NCBI GenBank assembly: GCA_040904765.1
Contig: JBBDST010000040.1
Span: forward strand, 1 to 27,861
Direction: 5' to 3'
From: JBBDST01 sp040904765
Lineage (GTDB): Bacteria > Actinomycetota > Nitriliruptoria > Nitriliruptorales > Nitriliruptoraceae
DNA: 27,861 nt
A model generated the notes under the pieces. That model was not told the DNA's origin. It searched no databases and worked only from the letters and a program-made list of their open reading frames with translations. The stretch's first letter is position 1. Each line of letters opens with the position of its first letter. Both the position numbers and the translations under genes were made by a program. This document shows positions 17,689 to 27,042 of the stretch, piece by piece.

Positions 17689-20600
17689 ATGAGTGCATCT
17701 GTGTTTGCCGACGCTTACCGTCAACCTGAGGGCTTATACGACCCGCAGTATGAACACGACGCCTGTGGTGTCGCCTTCGTCGTTGACATGCATGGACGTA
17801 AAAGCCACCGTCTGCTGCGCCAAGGGCTACAAGCCTTGTGCAACCTGGACCATCGTGGCGCGACTGGTGCTGAGCAAAACGTCGGTGACGGGGCCGGCAT
17901 TTTGCTCCAAATCCCGGATCAGTTCCTGCGTGACGTGTGCCCGTTCGCCCTGCCAGACGCCGGCCAGTATGCAACCGGTATTGCCTTCTTGCCCCAAGAT
18001 GATGGCGCTCGCGAACTAGCCCTAAGCACGATTAAGCAGATTGTCCGCGATGAAGGTTTGCAGGTACTTGGCTGGCGGGATATTCCCGTCGACAACTCCG
18101 CGATCGGTTCAATGGCTCTTGAAGTCGAACCGTGTTTTCGCCAACTGTTCATCGCCAGTGAAAACCCTGGCGAACTGAGCGGTCTGGCGTTGGAACGCAA
18201 AGTGTTTGTGATTCGTAAGCGGATCGAACACGAAACCGGAACTGTTGACGTCACCCCCACCTATTTTCCAAGCCTGTCATCGCGCACGCTCGTATACAAG
18301 GGGATGCTGACAAGTTTGCAGCTGCAAGACTTTTTCCTTGACCTAGCTGATCCGAGGATGGAAACCGCACTGACAATCGTGCATTCGCGTTTCTCCACAA
18401 ACACGTTCCCGTCGTGGCCGCTTGCACACCCTTACCGTTTGATCGCCCACAATGGCGAAATCAACACGGTACGTGGCAACCGCAACTGGATGCATGCACG
18501 TGAAGGCACCTTTACCAGCGACGCGTTTGGTGACGCCCTGACCCACGCTTTTCCAATCATGACTCCAGACGCGTCAGACACAGCCAGTTTCGACGAATGT
18601 TTGGAGCTGTTGCACCTGTCGGGACGCAGCCTGCCCCATGCCGTGTTGATGATGATTCCCGAAGCATGGCAACGGCATTCGTCAATGGAGCCTGACCGGC
18701 GCGCTTTCTATGCGTTTCATGCCCACATGATGGAACCTTGGGATGGCCCGGCCGCAATCGCATTTACTGACGGCACCCAAATCGGTGCGGTGCTTGACCG
18801 TAACGGGCTGCGCCCGTCGCGGTACTGGGTAACCGACGACGATCTCATCGTAATGGCCAGCGAAGCAGGCGTGCTAGAGCTTGACTCGTCAACCATCGTG
18901 AAAAAAGGTCGCCTCCAGCCAGGACGCATGTTTTTGGTAGATACGGCCGAAGGCCGCATCGTTGAGGACGAAGAAATCAAAGGAGCACTGGCATCTGCTG
19001 AGCCTTACGCCAAGTGGCTCAAAGAAAACCAGATGCACCTTGATGACCTGCCAAAAACCACCACGCTGACACCAACGCACGCTTCGATTATTCAGCGACA
19101 GCGCACCTTTGGTTACACCACCGAAGAACTCAAGATTATTCTCGGTCCAACTACCCGTACGGGCTACGAACCGATCGGTTCGATGGGTACCGACACGCCA
19201 ATCGCCGTGTTGTCAAACCGTCCACGTCTGCTGTTTGACTACTTCCAGCAGCTTTTCGCACAGGTCACAAACCCGCCGCTGGATGCGATTCGTGAAGAAC
19301 TAGTCACCTCCATGGACACGCTCATCGGCCCGGAAGCCAACCTGCTTGCACCAAGCGCCGCATCGTGTCGACGGATCGTGGCATCACGTCCACTACTCAC
19401 CAACGACGAACTGGCCAAGATCCTCAACTTCAACGAAAATGGTGACCAGCCCGATTTCGCTGCGTTCGCCATCGACGGCCTCTACCCGGTGGCAACAGGT
19501 GGAACTGGACTTGGTGAAGCACTCGATCGAATCTGTGCTGAGGTCAGTCAAGCGATCAGCCAAGGAGCACGCATCATCGTGCTTTCCGATCGGTATTCAA
19601 ACACTGAGCTGGCACCAATCCCATCGTTGCTCCTTACCGCGGCAGTGCACCATCATTTGATTCGGGAACGCACCCGCACCCAAGTTGGGCTGGTTATCGA
19701 AACGGGTGACGCCCGTGAGGTGCATCACATGGCGTTGCTGATGGGTTATGGCGCCTCAGCAATTAACCCCTACATGGCGTTTGAAAGTATTTACGACCTG
19801 ATTAACGAAGGTTTCCTCACCGGCATCGACCATGAAACTGCAACTTGGAACTACATCAACGGCACCACAAAAGCGGTGCTGAAGGTGATGTCGAAGATGG
19901 GCATTTCGACGGCCGCGTCATACACCGGCGCGCAGATCTTTCAAGCCATCGGCTTAAGCCACGACATCGTTGACCGGTACTTCACGGGCACATCATCGAA
20001 ATTGGGCGGCATCGGGCTTGATGTCATCGCAACGGAAGTCGCAGCCCGCCACCAGTTTGCCTACCTCGACAACCCCACCGAAGTTGCCCACCGGGATCTT
20101 TGGACCGGTGGGGAGTACCAGTGGCGTCGCGAAGGCGAACTGCACCTGTTCAACCCCAAAACGGTGTTCAAACTGCAGCACGCTACTCGCGAGCAGCGAT
20201 ATGAAGTGTTCAAGGAATACACCGAACTGGTGAACAACCAGTCACAAAACCTGATGACGTTACGCGGCTTACTGAAACTCAACACTGACCTTCGTCCCCC
20301 AGTGCCATTGGACGAAGTGGAACCAGCCAGCGCCATCATCAAACGGTTCTCAACCGGCGCTATGTCTTATGGCTCAATTTCTAAAGAAGCCCATGAGACC
20401 CTAGCAATCGCAATGAACCGCATCGGCGGTAAGTCCAACACTGGTGAAGGCGGCGAAGACGCCGACCGGTATCTGCCCGACGACAATGGCGACTTGCGGC
20501 GTTCAGCGATCAAACAGGTCGCATCGGGACGGTTCGGTGTGACCTCCGAATACCTCACCAACGCCGATGATATCCAGATCAAAATGGCGCAAGGCGCAAA

Positions 20601-22269
20601 GCCTGGTGAAGGTGGTCAGCTGCCTGGGAAAAAAGTGTGGCCGTGGATTGCCGAGACTCGTTACTCCACGCCTGGCGTCGGACTGATCTCCCCTCCCCCA
20701 CACCACGACATCTATTCGATTGAAGATCTCAAACAGTTGATTCACGACTTGAAAAACGCGAACCCGGGTGCACGTATTCACGTCAAACTTGTTGCCTCAG
20801 TTGGTGTCGGTACGGTCGCGGCAGGGGTCGCCAAAGCCAAAGCAGACGTAGTCCTCATCTCCGGACATGACGGCGGTACGGGCGCATCGCCGTTGAACTC
20901 GCTGAAACATGCGGGCGCACCATGGGAACTTGGACTTGCCGAAACGCAACAGACCCTGTTGAAAAATGGGTTGCGTGACCGGATTGTGGTGCAAACTGAT
21001 GGCCAGCTAAAAACCGGTCGTGATGTTGTCATCGCAGCACTTCTTGGTGCAGAAGAGTTTGGTTTTGCAACCGCACCGCTCGTTGTCTCTGGCTGCATCA
21101 TGATGCGAGTGTGTCATCTAGACACCTGCCCGGTCGGGGTAGCCACCCAAGACCCCCGACTGCGCGCCAAGTTCAACGGCAAACCTGAATTTGTCGTCAC
21201 CTTCTTTGAATACATCGCTGAGGAAGTTCGCGAATATTTGGCCGCATTGGGTTTCCGTTCACTCGACGAGGCGATCGGCGCGGTCGAAGCACTCGACGCC
21301 TCGAACGCGGTTGAACATTACAAAGCATCCGGACTTGATTTGCAGCCCATCCTCACCCCAATCACCTCACCGTTTGGCGGTGAACGTCGATCCGTCACCA
21401 CCCAAGATCACGGACTGGATATCGCGCTTGATCAAGAACTGATCCGCCAAGCACAACCGGCACTCGAACGCCAAGAATCGGTTTCGATCGTTACATCAAT
21501 CAGCAACATCAATCGTACGGTCGGCACGCTGCTTGGGCATGAAGTGACCAAACGGTACGGCGCACTGGGACTTGCCGACGACACTATTCGGATTGAACTC
21601 ACCGGCTCTGCGGGACAAAGTTTCGGTGCGTTCATTCCCAAAGGTGTGACCATGACTCTACTTGGTGACGCCAACGACTACGTCGGCAAAGGTTTGTCTG
21701 GCGGTCGTATCATCGTGCGCCCTGGCGACAACGTTCATCCTGCATTCATCGCGGAGAAGTCCATCATTGCCGGCAACGTATTGCTGTACGGGGCGACCGG
21801 CGGCAGTGCCTTTATCCGCGGCATCGTGGGTGAACGGTTCTGTGTCCGTAACTCGGGCGCGGTTGCCGTCGTTGAAGGCGTCGGTGATCACGCTTGTGAA
21901 TACATGACGGGTGGGCGTGCGGTCGTGCTTGGCCAGACCGGTCGCAACTTTGGTGCGGGCATGTCTGGCGGTATTGCCTTCGTGTATGACCCAGAAAACC
22001 GCTTTGCGTACCACATCAACCGTGAAATGGTTGAGATTGAAGAACTTGAGGATACCGACACCGCATGGCTGCGCGACATCATCACTGAACACACAAACGT
22101 GACTGATTCGTCTGTTGGTCGCCTCATTCTCAACGACTGGCACGTGCAGTTACGGGCGTTTCGCAAGGTGATGCCGCGCGATTACCGGCGCGTAATTGAG
22201 GCGATGCGGCAGGCCGAAGCTGAAGGGCGCGACGTCGACGAAGCCATCATGGCGTCAGCGCACGGTTAG
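17689..22269 (+). CDS. gltB: Glutamate synthase large (alpha) subunit
   Basis: A 1526-residue subunit of GOGAT that transfers the glutamine amide to 2-oxoglutarate to give glutamate. A 25-residue propeptide precedes Cys26 (EHDACGVAF), the amidotransferase nucleophile exposed by cleavage. The class II amidotransferase domain spans about 26-430, followed by the central domain, the FMN-binding synthase domain (about 850-1200) and the C-terminal beta-helix. The 3Fe-4S ligands are Cys1136, Cys1142 and Cys1147 (GCIMMRVCHLDTCPVG). The ATG at 17689 has AAGGGG seven bases ahead. In the 87-base gap after proS, AGTTAA and TATGCT spaced by 17 bases (17586-17614) are a weak possible promoter. It is followed 22 bases later by gltD. 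Confidence 0.98.
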   Translation: MSASVFADAYRQPEGLYDPQYEHDACGVAFVVDMHGRKSHRLLRQGLQALCNLDHRGATGAEQNVGDGAGILLQIPDQFLRDVCPFALPDAGQYATGIAFLPQDDGARELALSTIKQIVRDEGLQVLGWRDIPVDNSAIGSMALEVEPCFRQLFIASENPGELSGLALERKVFVIRKRIEHETGTVDVTPTYFPSLSSRTLVYKGMLTSLQLQDFFLDLADPRMETALTIVHSRFSTNTFPSWPLAHPYRLIAHNGEINTVRGNRNWMHAREGTFTSDAFGDALTHAFPIMTPDASDTASFDECLELLHLSGRSLPHAVLMMIPEAWQRHSSMEPDRRAFYAFHAHMMEPWDGPAAIAFTDGTQIGAVLDRNGLRPSRYWVTDDDLIVMASEAGVLELDSSTIVKKGRLQPGRMFLVDTAEGRIVEDEEIKGALASAEPYAKWLKENQMHLDDLPKTTTLTPTHASIIQRQRTFGYTTEELKIILGPTTRTGYEPIGSMGTDTPIAVLSNRPRLLFDYFQQLFAQVTNPPLDAIREELVTSMDTLIGPEANLLAPSAASCRRIVASRPLLTNDELAKILNFNENGDQPDFAAFAIDGLYPVATGGTGLGEALDRICAEVSQAISQGARIIVLSDRYSNTELAPIPSLLLTAAVHHHLIRERTRTQVGLVIETGDAREVHHMALLMGYGASAINPYMAFESIYDLINEGFLTGIDHETATWNYINGTTKAVLKVMSKMGISTAASYTGAQIFQAIGLSHDIVDRYFTGTSSKLGGIGLDVIATEVAARHQFAYLDNPTEVAHRDLWTGGEYQWRREGELHLFNPKTVFKLQHATREQRYEVFKEYTELVNNQSQNLMTLRGLLKLNTDLRPPVPLDEVEPASAIIKRFSTGAMSYGSISKEAHETLAIAMNRIGGKSNTGEGGEDADRYLPDDNGDLRRSAIKQVASGRFGVTSEYLTNADDIQIKMAQGAKPGEGGQLPGKKVWPWIAETRYSTPGVGLISPPPHHDIYSIEDLKQLIHDLKNANPGARIHVKLVASVGVGTVAAGVAKAKADVVLISGHDGGTGASPLNSLKHAGAPWELGLAETQQTLLKNGLRDRIVVQTDGQLKTGRDVVIAALLGAEEFGFATAPLVVSGCIMMRVCHLDTCPVGVATQDPRLRAKFNGKPEFVVTFFEYIAEEVREYLAALGFRSLDEAIGAVEALDASNAVEHYKASGLDLQPILTPITSPFGGERRSVTTQDHGLDIALDQELIRQAQPALERQESVSIVTSISNINRTVGTLLGHEVTKRYGALGLADDTIRIELTGSAGQSFGAFIPKGVTMTLLGDANDYVGKGLSGGRIIVRPGDNVHPAFIAEKSIIAGNVLLYGATGGSAFIRGIVGERFCVRNSGAVAVVEGVGDHACEYMTGGRAVVLGQTGRNFGAGMSGGIAFVYDPENRFAYHINREMVEIEELEDTDTAWLRDIITEHTNVTDSSVGRLILNDWHVQLRAFRKVMPRDYRRVIEAMRQAEAEGRDVDEAIMASAHG

Positions 22270-22291
22270 ACAGACACGAGGAGAAGTAACG

Positions 22292-23749
22292 ATGGGCGAC
22301 ATTCAAGGCTTTCTCAAACACCCTCGCGTCACGCCTGAACGGCGACCGACAGAACAGCGCGTGAGCGACTGGCGGGAGGTTTACCTGCCGATCGCCATCG
22401 ACACGTTGCAAACTCAAGCAAGTCGTTGCATGGACTGTGGCATTCCGTTTTGTAATGATGGCTGCCCGCTGGGCAATCTGATTCCCGACTGGAACGACTT
22501 GGTCTATCGCGATCATTGGCGTGACGCAATTGACCGTTTGCATGCCACCAACAATTTCCCTGAGTTCACCGGCAGACTCTGCCCTGCACCATGCGAAGCT
22601 GCCTGTGTGCTTGGAATCAACGAAGATCCGGTGACCATCAAACAGGTGGAAGTAGAGATCATCGATCGCGCCTGGAAAGAAGGTTGGGTGAAACCGGTGA
22701 TGCCCGCCAACCAGACAGGTAAGCGGGTTGCGGTGGTTGGTTCTGGACCTGCCGGACTTGCAGCTGCACAACAACTCACACGGGCCGGCCATGCAGTAGT
22801 CGTGTTTGAACGTGCCGATCGGATTGGTGGTCTACTGCGCTATGGAATCCCGGAATTCAAGATGGAAAAGCAGCATCTTGACCGTCGCCTCGAACAGATG
22901 GAAGCCGAAGGCACCGAGTTTCGAACCAACTGCGACGTTGGCACAGATATCACTGCCCAAGAGTTACAAGACCAGTTTGACGCCATCGTGTTGGCTGGCG
23001 GCGCAACAACTCCACGTGATTTGCCGATTCCTGGACGTGAACTCACCGGGGTGTATCAGGCGATGGAGTATCTGCCGTGGGGTAACCGTGCTCAGATGGG
23101 TGATTTCGCGGTCGAAGAGGCACCTATCAATGCGCATGGCCGCAAGGTTGTGATCATCGGTGGTGGCGATACAGGAGCTGACTGTCTGGGAACAGCACAC
23201 CGCCAGGGCGCTACTGAGGTATACCAGTTTGAGATTATGCCGCGACCGCCAGATGAACGGCCGGAAACAAACCCGTGGCCTACTTGGCCGATGATGTTTC
23301 GGACGTCATCCGCGCATGAAGAAGGCGGCGAACGTCTGTTTAGCGTCAACACCGAGGCGTTCATCGGCAACGATTCGGGTGCGGTGAAAACACTTCGTGC
23401 CCACGAGGTGGCCTTTGTCGACGGAAAATTCGAGAAGGTGCCAGATAGTGAATTTGAACTTGACGTCGATCTTGTGTTTCTTGCAATGGGGTTCCTTGGC
23501 CCCGATGACTCGCCGCTACTCGCCGAGCTTGGTGTGAGTCGCGATGCCCGCAGCAACGTTGCACGGGATGATCAGTTTCGCACCGACGTCGACAACGTTT
23601 ATGTATGCGGCGATATGGGGCGCGGACAAAGCTTAATCGTGTGGGCGATTGCCGAGGGGCGCTCCTGTGCGGCAACGGTCGATGCTGAGCTGATGGGGTC
23701 GACTCAGCTGCCGTCGCCGCTCGTCGCTTCGGCTGCACCACTGCGATAA
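22292..23749 (+). CDS. gltD: Glutamate synthase small (beta) subunit
   Basis: A 485-residue FAD/NADPH oxidoreductase that supplies electrons to GltB. N-terminal cysteines for the two 4Fe-4S clusters are at 46, 49, 54, 58 and 97, 101, 105 (CMDCGIPFCNDGCP and CPAPCEAAC). The FAD motif GSGPAG is at 150-155, and the NADPH-binding GGGDTGADC lies near residue 290. The C-terminal VYVCGDMGRGQSLIVWAIAEG completes the FAD site. The ATG at 22292 follows GAGGAG with eight bases of spacing; a longer in-frame reading overlaps gltB and is not needed. It is co-transcribed with gltB and ends just before a strong hairpin. Confidence 0.98.
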   Translation: MGDIQGFLKHPRVTPERRPTEQRVSDWREVYLPIAIDTLQTQASRCMDCGIPFCNDGCPLGNLIPDWNDLVYRDHWRDAIDRLHATNNFPEFTGRLCPAPCEAACVLGINEDPVTIKQVEVEIIDRAWKEGWVKPVMPANQTGKRVAVVGSGPAGLAAAQQLTRAGHAVVVFERADRIGGLLRYGIPEFKMEKQHLDRRLEQMEAEGTEFRTNCDVGTDITAQELQDQFDAIVLAGGATTPRDLPIPGRELTGVYQAMEYLPWGNRAQMGDFAVEEAPINAHGRKVVIIGGGDTGADCLGTAHRQGATEVYQFEIMPRPPDERPETNPWPTWPMMFRTSSAHEEGGERLFSVNTEAFIGNDSGAVKTLRAHEVAFVDGKFEKVPDSEFELDVDLVFLAMGFLGPDDSPLLAELGVSRDARSNVARDDQFRTDVDNVYVCGDMGRGQSLIVWAIAEGRSCAATVDAELMGSTQLPSPLVASAAPLR

Positions 23750-23762
23750 TTTTTTGAACGTT

Positions 23763-23813
23763 CACAAAGGTGATGGTCGTGCGGCAGGAACCCGCACGGC
23801 CATCACCTTTGTG
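23763..23813. terminator. Long bidirectional hairpin between gltD and katG
   Basis: A 22-bp inverted repeat (23763-23784 and 23792-23813) with a 7-base loop has a single internal G-T wobble; the outer arms are CACAAAGGTGATGG and CCATCACCTTTGTG. It lies 13 bases after the gltD stop and 21 bases beyond the katG stop, so it can end both convergent transcripts. A short T-run (23750-23755) precedes the hairpin on the plus strand and serves as a partial U-tract only for katG transcripts. Confidence 0.85.
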
Positions 23814-23834
23814 TTGCCCTAATAAATAGACGGC

Positions 23835-26027
23835 TTAACGCAGATCAAACCGGTCAAGTTCCATCACTTTCGCCCACGCCGACACGAATATTTCAGCAAA
23901 CAATGGTGTCGCACCAATGCAGGCGAACTCTTCTGAGATTGCACGCAATTGCGAGTTCGAACCGAATATCAAGTCAGCGCGGGTACCCGTCCAACGCGGC
24001 GAAACTGAGCCACTTTCGCGCCCTTCAAACGTCGTTTCGCTGTCATCAGTTGCCGTCCAGCTGATCCGTTGATCCAAGATATTGACAAAGAAATCGTTTG
24101 ATAGCACCCCAGGCCGGTCGGTCAATACGCCGTGGCTGCTGCCGTCAACGGTCACTCCTAGGACACGCATGCCACCCACGAGCGCCGCCATTTCGGGTGC
24201 CGAAAGGTTGAGCAAAAAGGCACGATCCAGCAGAAGATGTTCCGCCGGTAGCGGACCTACGTCATTTTTGGTGTAGTTCCTAAAGCCGTCAGCCACCGGC
24301 TCGAGGTACCCAAACGAATCCACATCGGTGAGTTCTTGGGTCGCATCAGTGCGCCCAGGGGTGAACGGAACCGTAAGGTCAATGCCGACACTTTGCGCGG
24401 CCGCTTCGATCGCAGCACAGCCGGCCAACACAATCAGGTCAGCCACAGATACGCGAGCTTTCGTTTGCTCGGTGTCATTGAAGTTTTGTTGGATCGCCTC
24501 CAAAGCCGCAATAACATCGGCAACCCCCGCACGCTGATTCATATCCCAGCTTTTTTGCGGTTCAAGACGGATATGAGCACCGTTTGGGCCACCGCGCTTA
24601 TCGGTGTTGCGATAGGTCACTGCCGAAGCCCATGCAGTAGAGATCAATTGTGGGATGGCGACACCAGAGTGCAGAATCGCTTTTTTCAACGCGGCAATTT
24701 GCGACGCATCGATAAGGTCATAGTCGCGAACTGGGACCGGATCCTGCCACGTCAAGACTTCAGAAGGCACTTGTGAACCGATGTAGCGTTCAATCGGGCC
24801 CATATCGCGGTGGGTGAGTTTGAACCAAGCGCGAGAAAACGCATCCGCTAGTTGGTCAGGGTTCTCATAGAAACGCCGTGAAATTTCAAGATAGGCAGGG
24901 TCTTTGATCATGGTCAGGTCGGTCGTTGCCATGAAAGGCGCATGTTTCTTTGACGGGTCGTGTGCATCCGGCACGAGATCTACGTCTTGGACGTCGACCG
25001 GGGTCCACTGTTTGGCGCCAGCTGGGCTTTCCGTGAGTTCCCATTCATACTTGAACAGCAGTTCGAAGTAGCCGTTGTCCCACTGGATCGGGTTGGACGT
25101 CCAAGCACCTTCAAGACCACTGGTGTAGGTGTCAGCACCTACACCTGAGCCGTACGAGTTTTTCCAACCGAGGCCCATCTCGGTGATGCCCGCACCTTCG
25201 GGTTCACGACCGACATAGGTGTCGGGTGCCGCACCATGAGTCTTGCCGAACGTGTGGCCACCAGCGATCAACGCAACGGTTTCTTCATCGTTCATAGCCA
25301 TCCGCTCAAACGTGTCACGAATATCGTGCGCTGCAGCAAGCGGATCAGGAACGCCGTTGGGCCCTTCGGGATTAACGTAGATCAGACCCATTTGGACGGC
25401 GCCAAGGGGTCCTTGTAGTTCACGTTCGCCGGCGTAACGCTCGGCAGCTAGCCAGACTGACTCTGGCCCCCAATACACGTCCTCTTCAGGCGCCCAGATG
25501 TCTTCACGTCCACCACCAAAGCCAAACGTCTTTAACCCCATGGTTTCAAGCGCCCGGTTACCCGCAAAGATCATCAAATCAGCCCATGACAGCGCTTTGC
25601 CATATTTCTGTTTGACTGGCCAAAGGAGACGCCGGGCCTTGTCGAGGTTGGCGTTGTCCGGCCAGCTGTTCAGCGGCGCAAAACGCTGCGCTGCCGAACC
25701 GCCTCCACCACGGCCATCAGCTACGCGGTAGGTGCCAGCAGAGTGCCAAGCCATCCGAATAAAGAGCGGGCCGTAGTGTCCGTAGTCGGCTGGCCACCAG
25801 TCTTTCGAGTCGGTCATGATCGCGTCGACGTCGCGTGCCAGTTCGTCGAGATCAATGGTGGCAAACGCTTCGGCATAGTTGAAGTCGTCACCTAGCGGAC
25901 TTGCCGCAGCAGGGTTTTGATACAAAATGCGCAAATTCAGTTGCTCGGGCCACCACTTGTCAACCGACGGGCCACTCGTACTTGTACGCGTACCCGAAAA
26001 TGGACACTGGCTGATGTTGTCGGCCAT
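23835..26027 (-). CDS. katG: Catalase-peroxidase
   Basis: A 730-residue bifunctional haem enzyme that removes hydrogen peroxide and acts as a broad peroxidase; it is normal KatG length with the duplicated C-terminal domain. Distal pocket residues are Arg91, Trp94 and His95 (FIRMAWHSAGTYR). The Met-Tyr-Trp adduct residues are Trp94, Tyr217 and Met243. The proximal His258 lies in AGGHTFGKTHGA, with proximal Trp310. All catalytic positions are intact. The ATG at 26027 has AGGAGG six bases upstream. It is transcribed away from a Fur/PerR-family gene, consistent with peroxide-responsive control. Many actinobacteria instead have furA directly upstream of katG on the same strand. Confidence 0.98.
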   Translation of the reverse strand: MADNISQCPFSGTRTSTSGPSVDKWWPEQLNLRILYQNPAAASPLGDDFNYAEAFATIDLDELARDVDAIMTDSKDWWPADYGHYGPLFIRMAWHSAGTYRVADGRGGGGSAAQRFAPLNSWPDNANLDKARRLLWPVKQKYGKALSWADLMIFAGNRALETMGLKTFGFGGGREDIWAPEEDVYWGPESVWLAAERYAGERELQGPLGAVQMGLIYVNPEGPNGVPDPLAAAHDIRDTFERMAMNDEETVALIAGGHTFGKTHGAAPDTYVGREPEGAGITEMGLGWKNSYGSGVGADTYTSGLEGAWTSNPIQWDNGYFELLFKYEWELTESPAGAKQWTPVDVQDVDLVPDAHDPSKKHAPFMATTDLTMIKDPAYLEISRRFYENPDQLADAFSRAWFKLTHRDMGPIERYIGSQVPSEVLTWQDPVPVRDYDLIDASQIAALKKAILHSGVAIPQLISTAWASAVTYRNTDKRGGPNGAHIRLEPQKSWDMNQRAGVADVIAALEAIQQNFNDTEQTKARVSVADLIVLAGCAAIEAAAQSVGIDLTVPFTPGRTDATQELTDVDSFGYLEPVADGFRNYTKNDVGPLPAEHLLLDRAFLLNLSAPEMAALVGGMRVLGVTVDGSSHGVLTDRPGVLSNDFFVNILDQRISWTATDDSETTFEGRESGSVSPRWTGTRADLIFGSNSQLRAISEEFACIGATPLFAEIFVSAWAKVMELDRFDLR

Positions 26028-26044
26028 TGCAACCTCCTCTAGAA

Positions 26045-26057
26045 GACATTTATTGTC
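26045..26057. promoter_or_regulatory. AT-rich dyad just upstream of the katG ribosome-binding site
   Basis: GACA-TTTAT-TGTC is a 13-base inverted repeat 17 bases upstream of the katG ATG and close to its ribosome-binding site (26033-26038). Fur/PerR-family operators are AT-rich dyads, so this is a candidate second site for the divergent regulator, but arms of only four bases can arise by chance. Confidence 0.25.
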
Positions 26058-26123
26058 AGCACCTGAAGCATAATGAGCGACCTGCGCGTCGGAACGGGCA
26101 GTAGCTAGGATGCTGTCTCAAGT

Positions 26124-26140
26124 TAGACTGTGTCTATACT
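26124..26140 (+). promoter_or_regulatory. Probable promoter of the Fur-family gene with an overlapping operator
   Basis: TATACT (26135-26140) is a good -10 hexamer 52 bases upstream of the regulator ATG. A perfect dyad TAGAC-TGT-GTCTA (26124-26136) overlaps its first two bases. Placement of a 13-base perfect palindrome on the -10 box of a Fur-family gene is what autoregulation would look like. The -35 region is poor (GCTGTC at 17-base spacing). Confidence 0.45.
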
Positions 26141-26146
26141 AGCAAT

Positions 26147-26174
26147 GTTGTGTGGGCAACATATGCCACACAAC
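26147..26174. promoter_or_regulatory. 28-base palindrome in the leader of the Fur-family gene
   Basis: GTTGTGTGG (26147-26155) and CCACACAAC (26166-26174) form a perfect 9-bp inverted repeat around a 10-base centre, ending 7 bases before the AGGAG ribosome-binding site. If transcription starts about seven bases after the TATACT box, this forms a hairpin at the very 5' end of the mRNA. It could be an operator in DNA or a stabilising or regulatory hairpin in RNA. Confidence 0.4.
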
Positions 26175-26191
26175 GGCCAACCAGGAGCACG

Positions 26192-26617
26192 ATGCTGCCT
26201 TTAATTGAACGGTTGCAGGCACGTGGTTGCCGCATGACAGCACAGCGTCGGATCATTGCCGAAGTGTTCACTGGCGAGCACATCCATCTCACCGCTGATG
26301 ATGTTTTGCAAAGAGCACGCGCAGACCTACCTGAGGTCAGTCGCGCCACGGTGTACAACGCACTGAACGACTTCACGGGCCTTGGCGAGCTGGTGGAAGT
26401 AGCACACGCTGACGGCAAGAAACGTTACGACCCTAACGTCTCACAACGTCACCATCACTTGGTGTGTGTCGATTGCGGTCAAATACTTGACGTACGGGCC
26501 GATGATCCCACATTATCTCAGACTGAACGTCACGGCTTTGAGATCCTCAGCGTCGCCGTCACGTTCCACGCACGCTGCCCTGACTGCGCCAAACTCATCC
26601 CCAGTGGCAACAGTTAG
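26192..26617 (+). CDS. Fur-family regulator, PerR-like peroxide sensor
   Basis: A 141-residue metal-dependent repressor. The N-terminal winged helix includes RMTAQRRIIAEVF and the recognition helix SRATVYNALNDF (50-61). The structural zinc site is complete: Cys92, Cys95, Cys129 and Cys132. Candidate regulatory metal ligands are His30 or His32, Asp80, His87 and His89. Asp100 occupies the place of PerR Asp104, where Fur has Glu, which favours a PerR-like peroxide sensor. The start at 26192 (MLPLIERLQARGCRMT) follows AGGAG; an ATG 14 codons upstream lies within the palindromic leader. The divergent katG is the obvious target. Iron- rather than peroxide-sensing remains possible. Confidence 0.9.
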   Translation: MLPLIERLQARGCRMTAQRRIIAEVFTGEHIHLTADDVLQRARADLPEVSRATVYNALNDFTGLGELVEVAHADGKKRYDPNVSQRHHHLVCVDCGQILDVRADDPTLSQTERHGFEILSVAVTFHARCPDCAKLIPSGNS

Positions 26618-27042
26618 TCGTCGGCTGGTCGACGAATCCACTTGCTGCGAGACGCTACATCATCAATAGGTTGACCCGAATCCTTCCAGCCGCGAAACCC
26701 AGTCTCGAGATGCGCAACATTGGTGTAACCCATTTCGGTGAGCGTTCTGGTTGCCAACACTGAACGGATACCGCCGGCGCAGTAGACGATCGTGCGACGA
26801 TCTTCGTCAAAAAAGTCTCGGTAATACTGCGATGACGGATCAGCCCAGAACTCAAGCATGCCTCGTGGGACATGCTTGGCACCCGGAATTGCCCCCTCAT
26901 TTAGGAGTTCTTGGATCTCACGCAGATCAATCACTAAAACATCAGGATCGTCAGCTGTTTCTCGCAAGACGTCCTCGACGGTCAGATTCTCGATTGAATC
27001 GCGAAGTCGCAGTGCTTCTTCGCGCATCGGTTTGATCGGCAT
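26614..27042 (-). CDS. Rhodanese-domain protein
   Basis: A 142-residue single-domain rhodanese. It has the domain start VLVIDLREIQE (35-45), the IPGAKHVPRGMLEF segment (52-65), and the active loop CAGGIRS with catalytic Cys88, ending LETGFRGWKDSGQP. Such proteins move sulfane sulfur or act in cyanide or redox handling; the physiological acceptor is unknown. The ATG at 27042 has GGGAG eight bases upstream. A possible promoter lies upstream on the minus strand (TTGGGT and TACACT spaced by 18 bases, 27093-27122). It converges on the Fur-family gene, sharing TTAG at their stops, so no terminator separates them. Confidence 0.92.
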   Translation of the reverse strand: MPIKPMREEALRLRDSIENLTVEDVLRETADDPDVLVIDLREIQELLNEGAIPGAKHVPRGMLEFWADPSSQYYRDFFDEDRRTIVYCAGGIRSVLATRTLTEMGYTNVAHLETGFRGWKDSGQPIDDVASRSKWIRRPADD

